Source: Epiperipatus broadwayi
Lineage: Eukaryota; Onychophora; Udeonychophora; Euonychophora; Peripatidae
Direction: 5' to 3'
Length of the DNA: 64,000 nucleotides
Assembly: GCA_028023455.1 (NCBI GenBank)
Contig: JAQFVV010000233.1
Coordinates: 64,001-128,000, forward strand
Position numbers and translations under genes: made by a program. Shown one piece after another: positions 46,743 to 57,921 of this stretch. Position 1 is the first letter of the stretch. Each line of letters begins with the position of its first letter. Below the pieces are notes generated by a model, which was not told the DNA's origin, did not search any database, and was given only the letters and a program-made list of their open reading frames with translations.

Positions 46743-48961
46743 TGAAGCAATGGATCTGAAGCCCGATCCATGCTTCACATCTTCCTATAAACTTAATTAG
46801 TATTGTAGACCTGAATTAAGTTTATAGTTCAATATCAGCAGGGTTTTGCATTAGAGTTAAAAATAATTATGCTTATCAAATGTGTATTACATTTAAATAT
46901 TTTGTTTTAAATAAATTTCATTCTATTAATAAAAATTGCTTAACCTATTAGTCAAACATATATATACATCTAGCGTATATATATGAGTTAATGCAAAATT
47001 CTGCTGAAATAAAATGCTTATTCTACTATAAAAAAATAATAATATATTGTTGTTAAAATTTTGTTAAAATATTTAGTATGATTTGATTTTGAGATAAGCC
47101 CACCAACATTTTCTAAAAGAATGTATATTTTAATTAGTTAAGCCCATTCAAGTCAAATTAAAGATGGCCTTCTCTTTCTTTCTTTTTAGTTAATAGAATT
47201 CAAACTTTAAAGAAAGAAATTTAGAGTAAAAAAGTAAAAGTTATTTTTAGAAAATGTTGCTTTGAAACAAAGGAGCATGGGGAGGCTTATCAAGATCTCA
47301 GATCATACAAACAATAGAAGGTAGCTGACAGAGAGGGTATAAATAGAAGTGAGAACAAAAGACTAGATGATTCAGATTTTTCTTTTTGAAGGATTCACAT
47401 TATTCAGATTTTTCCTTTGGAAGGATTCAGTATTCAGATTTTTCCTTTGGAAGGATTTAGTATTCAGATTTTTCCTTTGGAAGGATTTATTATTCAGATT
47501 TTTCCTTTGGAAGGATTCAGTATTCAGATTTTTCTTTTTGAAGGATTCAGATTATTCAGATTTTCCCTTTGAAGGATTCAGATTATTCAGATTTTCCTTT
47601 TGAAGGATTCAGTTGATTCAGATTTTGCTTTTGAGATTTGCTTCACATTTAGCTTGTGCTCCAAAAAGTTATACAACTGTCGTTTTCAAATCATGGAGAA
47701 GTTTGAACATGCTCCAGTTAAAAGCCATAGTATTTTGAAGGAAATGAATATGCTCGGCTAGGCAAATAAATAGCTTTGCCTATCGCTGAGGTTCCTGAAT
47801 ACCATCCAAAATGCCATAGTATCCATTCAATAGTCATCTGAACTCTGTGCCGTGTCTGGAGAACTTTTCGTGAAACCATACTACATAATTTCATTGTCCG
47901 GACAAATACCTGTCGACGGTCGGATCAAGCCACGAACGCCGTAGGGAACATGATCAAGGAAAAAGGACGGTAATCGTATCTCCTCTATTGAACTATTTCT
48001 TATGCTACCTTTTGTTCATATATTTTTTTAATTGCTTCATTGAATTATATGTATTTGTTATGTAACCATTTTTATTAGACGAGTCTTAATTATATATATA
48101 GTGTGATCATCTATCTATATTTAACCTTTTTTTTCCCTTCGCTATTCTTCCTTACTAACCTGTGTAAATATTTAGGATTCCATTGCGGTTAAGTTTAATA
48201 GTTAATTTTTGTTCATTTAAAATCTCTTTCCAATTTTATTTATGTTTGTTAATTAAATACGAGTCAGTTTCTTTTGTGTGCCAACTTGATCTCTTTGATA
48301 ACGCCTCTTTTGTCCGCCATTAGCTTATTACGTATATCTGATTTAGCTATATACGTTTTAAATAATTTTTAAACACTGTTTGTAGCGCAAAGCAATTAGA
48401 AATGCTTTGCGAAAGATTCCTTTTTTTATCGTACTTTATCGAGAAGATCGAGTTGACAATTTTTAATAAAATTGGGAAGAAAAGAGTTAGACCGCAAACC
48501 TATTAATCTGTTTTTATTGTCTAATTAGTTTGTTTCATTAATTTAGGGGAATAGCGGAGGCCATTAAATCATTATTCATATTTTAAAGCCATCAATTAAA
48601 CATATTATTTAACTATCAAAAGCTTGAGTTTCCTAATTTTATTATAATGCTTTATTTTACTTTTCAATGATCCAGGCACGCAAAACACATGTTTCTTAGT
48701 ACTTTTATTGCACATTTAACTATTTAGCTCTTTATGTGTTTCCAGTCCATGTCTCTACCGCTGTGCTAAGCTTGGCCGGTTGAAAAATAATTTATGCATG
48801 GCTCAGATGGTGTTGTTTGTTCGTGATCAGGCCTCGAGAATAGGCGAATGGGCAGAGGTCATAGTATTCTTGATTTAATATCTCGCGTATGAGTGGCCCC
48901 GAGGTACCTTCGCCTAGTATTCGAACTGGGTTAAGCCAACATACATCATCTGACTGTCACA
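46743..48961 (+). repeat. 3' LTR of element A (2219 bp)
   Basis: Partner of the 5' LTR with about 30 substitutions and a dozen small indels by eye, including a shorter TA tract near 46968. It ends at ...CTGTCACA (48961), followed by the ATAT target duplication. Confidence 0.93.
47368..47635 (+). repeat. 30-bp minisatellite in the 3' LTR
   Basis: Same unit number and order as in the 5' LTR, essentially unchanged between the two copies, so the array has not turned over since insertion. Confidence 0.9.
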
Positions 48962-48965
48962 ATAT

Positions 48966-49760
48966 GAGAGTTACATTTTATAAGGCACATTAAAAAATTG
49001 TTTAATCAATTTATTCGTTTCTCTGTATGCCTGCATTATTTAAAATAAGATATTATGTTGTTTTGTCTTTTATTACAAGTATGCTTAGTGATGTAGTGGG
49101 TAGCATAAAATTACTCTATCTGCCTGCTGCATTATTTATTTGTACTCTGCTTGGTGCAAGATTATACATTCAGATATTTTAATAAGATTAATACAAGCTA
49201 TATGAATATGCTTATTATAAGATAAGAACATGAAAATGTTTTGAGAGTATTTTTTTTAGTGTTAACCAAACGTTGTTTGAAATATTCAGATACTTGAATA
49301 CCTTCTATTGTTTTCTCATTTATTTTAAAAATAAAATATAAGATTATAAAAGGTAAGAATATCTAGTGAATAAGAATTTAGTGGTTATTTCATTTAACGT
49401 TTAGCAAAGTAATTATTTCTTGTATCAAGTATAAATAAAACCCTGAAATGTAAATAAGATATAAACCAATATTTAGAAAAACTAAGTATATTTGTAAGAT
49501 AAAAACTTGAAATTAAAAAAAAACGTAAGATTTAAATATAATAAGAACTTTAGATTTTAATATTTTAATATTTTATCTCTCAGAGAAATCATTCTCTGAG
49601 ATATAAAAATCCATAGTTATTATAGTGTCAGCATGTGTGTTCTAGTATCATTTTTATGTCTTTTTCATTTTGAAGTTGCAAGTTGTATGATTATTTGGCA
49701 CATTTGTTGGATGGTTACCTGGATTATATGCCAATGGCTTTTCTACCTTGTGTTAAGGTT
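48966..49760. other. A+T-rich flank of element A
   Basis: No gene recognised. A palindromic TCTCAGAGA(A)...TCTCTGAGA pair occurs near 49578-49601. A (TA)n tract follows at about 49765-49782. Confidence 0.5.
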
Positions 49761-49984
49761 ACAATATATATATATATATATAATGAAACAGAAATTCACA
49801 TAACATTACAATACAAGTCAAAAAACAAAATTTAGTAAAATTCTCCCACAACAATAGTTTCATCTATTGACAAATAGATGTTTCAAAGTAAAATTCAACT
49901 AAACACACAACATATATATATAAAACAAAATAGACTTTCCATAATTTACTTCAAAAACCAACTTCCTTTAACATCAATATCTTC

Positions 49985-51640
49985 ATGAGATTGATGGCCT
50001 CAAAGTCAAAAAATTTTATCATCAAAGTTTCTTTTACTTTTCTTTTCTATTCATGTTTTTCATAAAAGATAATCTCTGCATTGTCAAATAATATTTTATG
50101 ACCTGTATTCAGTTTATAAATATACATAACTGAGTTGTGTCTATTTTTAATTCTACTTTTGTAAACTTTAACTCTTTCATTAAGACTTAAGTTACTCTGA
50201 CCTATATAAATTTTTGACAATTGCAAGAAATCTTATAAATTACCCCAGGAATAGATTTACAATCAATTGACTGTTTTGAACTATTTAGTAATAAATTTAA
50301 ATTCAGGCCTTTTTTCCAGGTCACTTCCATATCACCCAATAAAAAAACTATTATTATAAATCAATTTACTAATTGATGACTTATATGGCAAACAAATAAA
50401 CTCTTTATTCTAACTATCAATTAAATCTTTATTTTTAACAGATTTATAGATATTTTTATTAAATATAATAATCCTAATAAGTTCAAGATTATAACCTATC
50501 TCAATATAGTCAGAAGCAAATTGACTCCTCTGAATATAACTATTATTTTCAAAATTATTAAGCCTTCTATTCCTATAACAAAAATTCAATAAAGAAAGTT
50601 TCTTATGAATAAAAGTTGATAATTGTGTGGCCTTATAATATTTCTTAATTTTTTTGCTTTAATAAAATGACTACAAAATAAAACATCAACTTTATCGACA
50701 CTTAAATCTAAACATTTTAAGTTATCAAATGCAAATGTACCGGTTCAATAGTAAATTTAATATCAGAATCAAAAGTATTCAATCTATCAAAAAAGTCATT
50801 CAATTTATCTTTTTGTATAACAATTCAAACAATCATCAACAAGAAGCAGAAAAATGATTAATAATGCTATTGTCTCAAGAAAGTCATATAGGGAGAGTGC
50901 ATCAAAGGAGAAATAATGCAACCAATAACCCATCTCTCTTTAATTTTATAAAACACATCATTACACACAAAATACATAAAATCCTCTAATAACAATAGCA
51001 AATTATGAATAACCTTAAATTTATCTCCAGAAAAATATTCAAATTTCTTTAAAATAATAAGAAACACATTAATGCTTTTTATCCTATCAGCTGATTGACA
51101 TATGTTTTCAACATCTAAATTACCAAAAACATAATCATTTTCTAAAACAAATTCATTAATTTTATCATAACTTCAAAAGAAGAAAATACACAAAATTGAC
51201 CTAAATTTATATAATTCTTAAAAAACATTATAAAAAATACACTTTAAAAGAAAATTATCTTTATGAGATTTCAAATTCAAAAAAACCTTGAAGTCAAAAA
51301 ATCACTAGGATAACAAATTTAAATAAGTAGGTCTACTTAAAAAAAAATAATTTCCATAATTTTTATAAATTCAATTAATTTAGATTTTATTTTCTTACCA
51401 GGATCACAATTTGAAATAAAATACTTCCCATTACATAATTCTAAAAAAAATGTTATTTTTAAAATCACCATTATTTAACAATGCAAAATGGCCACCTTTG
51501 TCTTATTTTAATAGGGTGATATCTTTTTTTAAGAAAATCTATTTGCTTTCAGCCATGAAAATTTTTTGCTCTCCCAAGTAACTGCATGTTCAAAATTACC
51601 TGCAGAAACTTTTGATTATTATCTGGACTAATTTTACAAC
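49985..51640 (-). pseudogene. Penelope-like retroelement remnant with RT and GIY-YIG
   Basis: On minus, 51067-50867 (open, 66 codons) carries W-V-I-G-C-I-I-S-P-L then Y-M, matching the Penelope RT block 'GcaMGsplSPilAdiYM'. About 50860-50825 reads L-L-V-D-D-C-L, the catalytic VDD region (codons near 50843-50835). Further down, 50265-50205 reads P-G-V-I-Y-K-I-S-C-N-C-Q-K-F then, after a one-base shift, Y-I-G-Q, the GIY-YIG pair. Stops and frameshifts occur throughout. Upstream sequence to about 51640 contains weakly recognisable N-terminal RT. It is a different, longer PLE copy than those at 1301-2475 and 30850-31565. Confidence 0.75.
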
Positions 51641-51653
51641 ATTCAATATATAT

Positions 51654-52510
51654 TGTGACAGAACAGGTTCAAACCTGGTCACAACCAGTGCAAAGAGATG
51701 GTCATCATCATACATATATGATGATTATTAAATCTAGCAGTCTTTACTTAGTTTTTATTATTATTTTATTGCATGGCTATGGTTGTTTAATGGATCTATC
51801 AAAAAAAGAGGGATCATGCTGTTGTTTTGAAACAGTTATGCATGTATGGGTTATGAATGTGTGCATGAATAGGTTTAACTGTTGGGAGGGAAGAGATGAG
51901 GTTTTCTTTTGCTTGGTTGTTTTATGAGAAGCATAGAAATTGCCAGAACAATTAAATTTAAAAGGTGCTAAAAGCTTTCATGTATTTCAACAAGAATCCA
52001 GTTGGGCAGAGAACAAGGCAACAGAAAATAAAAAAATCAGTGAACTTTCTAAAAAGAATGGAGAGGGGTATAAAAGGAAAGGACCCAGAATGGTAGTGGT
52101 CTTGTCCCTGCAGAGAGTGAAGTAAAAGTATAGAGATATAGTTAACACAGCAGAGATTGATATAATAATCTCACATCAAATCATGGCCGAAATGGAAATG
52201 TGAAGGTAAAAATCTAACATATCGGGCTCAAACCCTGGCCCCAGCTAATTGTATGCTGCTATGACTGATAAAGAAGGAATATACCTCATTGGATTAAAAG
52301 CTACCACCATTATCAAGGCTGTGAACTGTCAACTTTCAGGAAAGTAAGATCGGTAAAAAAGAAGACACCTCACGTGTTGTATATTTATTTGGATTCATAT
52401 TGAACTGTAAATGTGTTTTCATTCTACAAGCTCCTTGGGGAAAGGCACGTAGAACTTTTGTATTGATTTTTATCTAAATTACCCAACAGATTCTCTAGAC
52501 ATTTGTTAAA
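51654..52510 (+). mobile_element. Possible solo LTR or promoter-like unit
   Basis: Starts with a 30-bp near-palindrome, TGTGACAGAACAGGTTC then AAACCTGGTCACA, whose TGTGACA resembles LTR ends. About 415 bp in, GGGGTATAAAAGG (TATA at 52069) is a good TATA box. G+C is higher than the surroundings. No matching second copy, end or target duplication was found. Open frames at 51655-51927 and 51940-52125 match nothing familiar. Confidence 0.35.
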
Positions 52511-53249
52511 AAAAATCAATTTAAGAGTATTAACAGAAAATAACAAACTGTGCAAGCTTGTATTGCCATTAATAGCTGACATCATGTCTTGAAGAATCAT
52601 GAAATAGAAAAAAACTTAAGAAATAAAAAGAGAAGAATTTCTTTTCAATCTCTTCTTGACGTTTAAACCTTACTTCAAATATAGAATGCATATATGAATA
52701 TTTGTGTATTAATAGAAACAGCAGAGTATTAATTTCATGTATTGAAGGGTTGTTGTTTCCTTGTTTATATAATAACATTGATTCATGTAAATTTGTAAAC
52801 TAATAAAATTTTATGTTAGCTATTAAAATCATGTATGTAATATATTATTTTGTTTTGTTTAATCACGGTCATTCATGAGGTTTTATATGCAGATAAATTC
52901 TTGATCACTATGGTGTGCTGAATTACGAGGGTGCTTATTTCCAACCTATATCTACTCCTGGCAATAATACCACCTGACCTGAGTCTGAGTTAGTGAATGG
53001 TCAAAACTCTCTAGTTTATAGTTGTATATTAGTTTACTCACCATAAGTTTATCCCCTTCATGTAATTCTTATTTTATATAAGATTGGCACTTGGAATCTG
53101 CATGTCCATAAATATGCACTGGGAAAACTATTTTCATTTTATTGTCATAGATTAGAATAATACATATGATAGAAGTAGGCATTTTTGTGTATATTCTCAT
53201 AAGTAATAGATTCGCATATATGCATGCATGCAATAATAAATCAATATAT
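52511..53249. other. A+T-rich flank before element B
   Basis: No recognised motif; a GCATGCATGC run near 53219-53230. Element B inserts after ...TCAATATAT. Confidence 0.5.
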
Positions 53250-53284
53250 TGAAGTGGTAAATCTGTAGTACATATTTAACTTCA
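53250..53284 (+). promoter_or_regulatory. Hairpin at the 5' end of the LTR (element B)
   Basis: TGAAGTGGTAAAT pairs with ATTTAACTTCA (11 pairs, two bulged G) around a 10-nt loop. Position and size match the hairpin of element A despite different bases. Repeated at 63253-63287. Confidence 0.65.
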
Positions 53285-55996
53285 CTGCCTAATGATATTA
53301 CATACCTTTAAAGTAGGGTTTGAACCTGTTTATTTGTTAATTTGGTCATCCAGGACTGTTAAGCACCCACATATACACATATCACTTCCACCCTATTTAT
53401 GTGTAACCAGTTGAATTATTATTTTAGCTTAAGTATATTTTATTTTCAAGCTTGTAAATTCCCTTCACTTAGATAATTGTGTACATGCGTATATGTATTA
53501 CAGATATAAAAATAAATACAATTAATGTAGAGCTAAAGCAATGCCAGAAATTCTAAAAAGTATTATTACAATTTAAAAATGTCATTCTCATTTCAAGTCA
53601 AACCAAAAATCATATTTTAAAGTTATTTGCAATTTTAAAAATACGTTTAAATAATCTGCTTTCTGGAACGTATTGTTTACATCTTCCAATATTGCTAAAT
53701 TTCAAGTATAGGAGGAGCAGAAGTTCTAGGAATGCACGGAAGGAGTTCAAATCACTCTTCTCTCTGGTATTTGTGTAGAGAGTGGAAACAATATGAACTG
53801 TGAGTAAAAAACAATTTGCCTCCCTGATCTTAAATCGCCTTTGTCCTGCCTTCTGCTATGCCATCGCTACTTGAGAACTGTTATGTTTAATTGTAAAGAA
53901 TATTGGAAGATGCCTACCATTATTTTATTAATATTGTGCCTTGCTAAATTTCGTATACGTTATTATAAGTGGCCACCATAACTTCTAAAGGTAATCTGTT
54001 TTGCCGAAGAATGAACTCTTAATTCTCCTCACTTCATTTCTTTCCTAAATCTTAATTGTAATCAGAATGTAATCTTTATTTATTTTATAACTGATTATAA
54101 ACTTAACTATCATTAAATTTGTAATTTTCTCTTTTAAGTTTTTAAACTTGTTCTTTGAAACGCTAAGCACAGAATTATGTACTGTAAATTTATTATTAGT
54201 TTTTTTTTTAAGTTTCACACCCTAATTATTTTATTTCACATGGCAAAACTTATTTTAAATATATATCTTATTAAATTAGTTTTAGTGTGCTAATGTTTTA
54301 ATCTAGCGAACTTATATTATTTCAATCATCATTCCGATATTTTGGAATATTTAAATAGTTTAAATGTAAAATTTCTTATTGAATGCTGTTCGCTTGGTTA
54401 AATATTTTGAAATTATGGTTAATGGCGGATTGTTTAAAAATCATATCACTATCGATATTTGAATGCAATTTATGTTTTTTTAATAAATTTGATTATTAAT
54501 ATACTTTAATAACTATTTATTACTTATACACCATTAAGAGTTAAATTAATTAATATATTGTCATTTAGGAATGCTTGAGCTTGTTAAATAGGAAAAATAA
54601 TATTTTCCCCTCTTTTATATTCGACATCCTAAATTTATTAAAGTTATACGTACGATGCTGAGTGGGTTATCATTTTATCATGGTGTTACGCATGCTATTA
54701 TTGCTTTATTTAAGCTTAAATTATTTCATTAGTCATTTAAAACTTAAGCCATATTCACGTTATTTAAAACTAAGCATATTCATGTTGCTTACTTATGATA
54801 TCATTTTAAAGAATTATATTTTGCTTTATCATATTTACTCATCCGAAATCCGGATTTTCTTCACGTAACTCGTATAGGAATGAGGTTTGGTATAACCGAT
54901 CTCAGGATTGACATTAGAGTATTAAGGCTCTGCATGTGACACGTTGGAGGGCGTGCCATGGAATCCTTACCACTCATATTTTCGAATATCGCCTTGTGAT
55001 AAATACAAGCGGAATCATATATGTGATAAAGCCTTCCAGTCCAAAGATGGACATCTCCATTTTAAACGCTGTCATTATAGTTAGCACTGTGAGTTCTTTT
55101 TATGTACTTCTCATTTTATTTATAAGATGTGGCACAGTGATGTTTGTAAACCACTCATTTTATAATTAGTCGAATATTTTAGGATTGTCACAGTAAAGCT
55201 AATTTAGGCTAACCCATTCCTCATTTGTACAGGCCTAAATATGCTCATAAATGATAAATTATTAACTATCATATCAAGAGTAAACCTCTTTTTAGAGATG
55301 AATTTGTAAACGTCCTTATCATTACTTAAAGTAATGATCACCGCATTGATAACATTAATTTATTATTATACTATAACTCATTAGCATACTAAATCAGTTG
55401 CTTATATGCAAAGTAATAACCACATTAAATCTGTGCTATGTTTTCTAATGAAAATTAAATTGTTTATATTTAATAAATTATTATGTTTTAATAATTACTC
55501 ATGCATTGTGTCTTACTGACTCTCACTCATTGAATTCCATTAAATATTTATAATAATGTTAGTAATATTTAGAAGTTATAACTAATTACTTTAAATGGAC
55601 ATTTATCTCTGGGTTGTTCTGTCTTTGCTCATTCTGGATGGATACTATTTTATAATTCATGTTTCTTTTGCAATGCTAGCTGTGTGCAATTCATTTAAAA
55701 TTTATAAATTGTCCCTTCACATAAGGTATTTGATTGAGCCAAGTTTTAACATTATTTATTTATGCTAATTACTCTGTAGATCTCATGTTTCTCTGCTGTG
55801 TCTCTGGGACCAGAATGAATAAAATTTCATGTTATCATCAGAAGTGTTGTTTATAATGTTATAATTTTAGAGAAGAGCAAATAGGGCAGAATTCATGATT
55901 GCTCCTGAACTGTGTATCTCGGGCATGAGTGGATTTAGGGTACTTTTGCTTAGATTCTAAACTTTGTTAAATGAACATACAATTCTGACCGGTACA
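53250..55996 (+). repeat. 5' LTR of element B (about 2.75 kb)
   Basis: Starts TGAAGTGGTAAAT, shown by the 3' copy at 63253. The end at ...GACCGGTACA (55996) is inferred from alignment with the end of element A's LTR (shared GAACATACA.. and GGGCAGA.. context), since the 3' LTR end lies outside the window. Short open frames inside (54662-54868, 54936-55169) are not genes. Confidence 0.8.
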
Positions 55997-56020
55997 GGAT
56001 TTTTTTTTCTTTCTTGGGCT

Positions 56021-56041
56021 TGGCGACCCAAACATTTGGGG
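56021..56041 (+). promoter_or_regulatory. Primer binding site of element B
   Basis: TGGCGACCCAAACATTTGGG occupies the same place as the PBS of element A, again 24 nt after the LTR end. It is less like a known tRNA end and may be mutated. Confidence 0.5.
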
Positions 56042-57921
56042 CCTCGATTAATTAAATCTCACACCCTGTAGACTGCTTATCTTGTTGTTGGCTCAATCAT
56101 TGAGGCCTCTATTAAGTAAATCTTACACCATGTAAAGTGCTTATGTTTTGGTGGCTTATATTTTAATGTCTCCAAGATTATCTAAATGTAGGTTCAGTAA
56201 TTAATTTTGTTGGTTAAATGCTATAATCTATGTGAGTAAAACAGTATTGTTAGTCAAAATAATTATTTAAAAGTAATAAGATAGTTACTAGATATATAAA
56301 TTAATTATATGTGTAGCTTGTACTATCTCAGTGTATATATATTATACATTTGTTAATATGTGTTCGTGACAATAAGGAGAAAGAAAATTAAAGTGTTAGA
56401 AAGGTAGTAAGAGTAGATTGGAGCAAAGGGTAGAATGGATGAAAGAAATAATTTTTTCTTTGTCAAAATTAAGTGGTGTATATCTCAGTTTTGATATTTA
56501 GAAGTATCCAATATGGATATTATGTTAAAAACTTTAATATAAAAGCATTGCTTGCTAGCAAGTATTTAAAATGTTCGTTTCCTATTATTAGTAGCCTCAA
56601 AGCAGGTGAAGACCTTCAAATAGAATTCTATGTCAAGCGGTGCGATGTAGTGGACATTACGCTTCAATGACATTGATTCTTAGAGTAACCTCAAAGCAGG
56701 TGAAGACCTTTTATGTAATACCAAGAAGCCAGATGCAGTTGGCAAAATGCTTAAATGGTTTACATGTTCTCATGCTAGCAAAAGAAAAGTTGCTTGCTAG
56801 TTGATATTTTAAATGTTCGTTTCTTATTATTAGAGTAACCTCGAAGCAGGTGAAGACCTTTTATGTAACACCAAGCAGCCAGATGTAGTTGGCAAAATGC
56901 TTTAATGGTTTACATATTCTTATGCAAGCGAAAGTGAAAGTTGATATCGATAAATATAAATTACTGGGAAGAATATTAATTTTGACATTTTTGATAGCCT
57001 CACGCTTCTTGGAAATGATATAGATAATTGAGTTAAATTCCTATATTCAAACTTAGGTTAGTCACGCGTTGTTAGTTTGTAATAAATAATAACTATTCAT
57101 GAAATAAATTGTTTTATTCTAAATATGTCAATCCATGTTGTATAACTTGCATATTGTCATAATATTTTCTTAGCTTTATTTTGCTGGATTGCAACATAAA
57201 TCAACTTAAACACTATTTTATGTATACATAAAATTTATTTATGTGAAATAAATTTTATAGCTGTTGCAGATTATTGCAAAGAGATAAATATAAGGATATA
57301 TCTTGCTGATTTCAAAACAGCATTGAAAATAAAATATATATTTATGTAGTATAATAGTTGTGAATTATTTGATCATTGCAAAAGGAAATTTTGGTATCCA
57401 TTTCTGTGAGCATGAATAACCTAAATATTATGTAATAAGTCATTAATATTGCCGTGTTGGCATGGTGCCTTGTATTTATACAATTATAAATTTTGCCAAC
57501 CGGTAAGTTCATGTGTTAACATAACTTACATTGAGTGAGATTCAAATGCAAGCAAATATTTAAAAGAGAGAAAATCATACTTTGCTTTGGCTTTCTGTTA
57601 TACTTTGTATTATCAATTTACTAATAAAGATTTTTAGTCAATTCCAGGTGCAAAGAGAACAGATGAAAAGTGGCAAAAGAAGTAAAGGCATGGTAATTTT
57701 TAAATATATTTTGTTATAGAATTAATAGTTAATAATTTTATAATATATAGCTTAAATGATATAGGCAGATTCAAGTAGTGAGAAGAGTAAGCATAAATAA
57801 TAAAGTGGTTGGGCATCATATAAGTTAGGCAGGGCAGGAAGAAAGTAGTAGGTATGGTGGAAATGGTAGTATAGAGGCGATTGGGGAAAAGGGATAGGCG
57901 AATAACCCATAGCAAATAATA
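56042..57921 (+). other. Untranslated leader of element B with tandem repeats
   Basis: About 1.9 kb. Three diverged repeats of roughly 140 bp are centred at 56590, 56690 and 56835; each contains AA(A/G)GCAGGTGAAGACCTT, and the second and third share CCAGATG(C/T)AGTTGGCAAAAT. A possible mini-exon lies at 57648-57692. The open frame at 56473-56670 lies in the repeats and is not considered a gene. Confidence 0.6.

Larger units (their letters stand above)
40704..48961 (+). mobile_element. Element A: complete non-autonomous Ty3/gypsy-type LTR retrotransposon
   Basis: Two near-identical LTRs (40704-42944 and 46743-48961) begin TGAAGC and end GTCACA. They flank 3.8 kb of internal DNA with a PBS, a long leader and one 305-codon ORF. 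A 4-bp ATAT duplication flanks the element (40700-40703 and 48962-48965). The LTRs differ by about 1-2% substitutions plus small indels by eye, so the insertion is moderately young. Protease, RT, RNase H and most of integrase are absent; the ORF joins the start of Gag to the integrase GPY/F tail. Movement would need proteins from a relative such as an intact version of element B. Confidence 0.92.
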
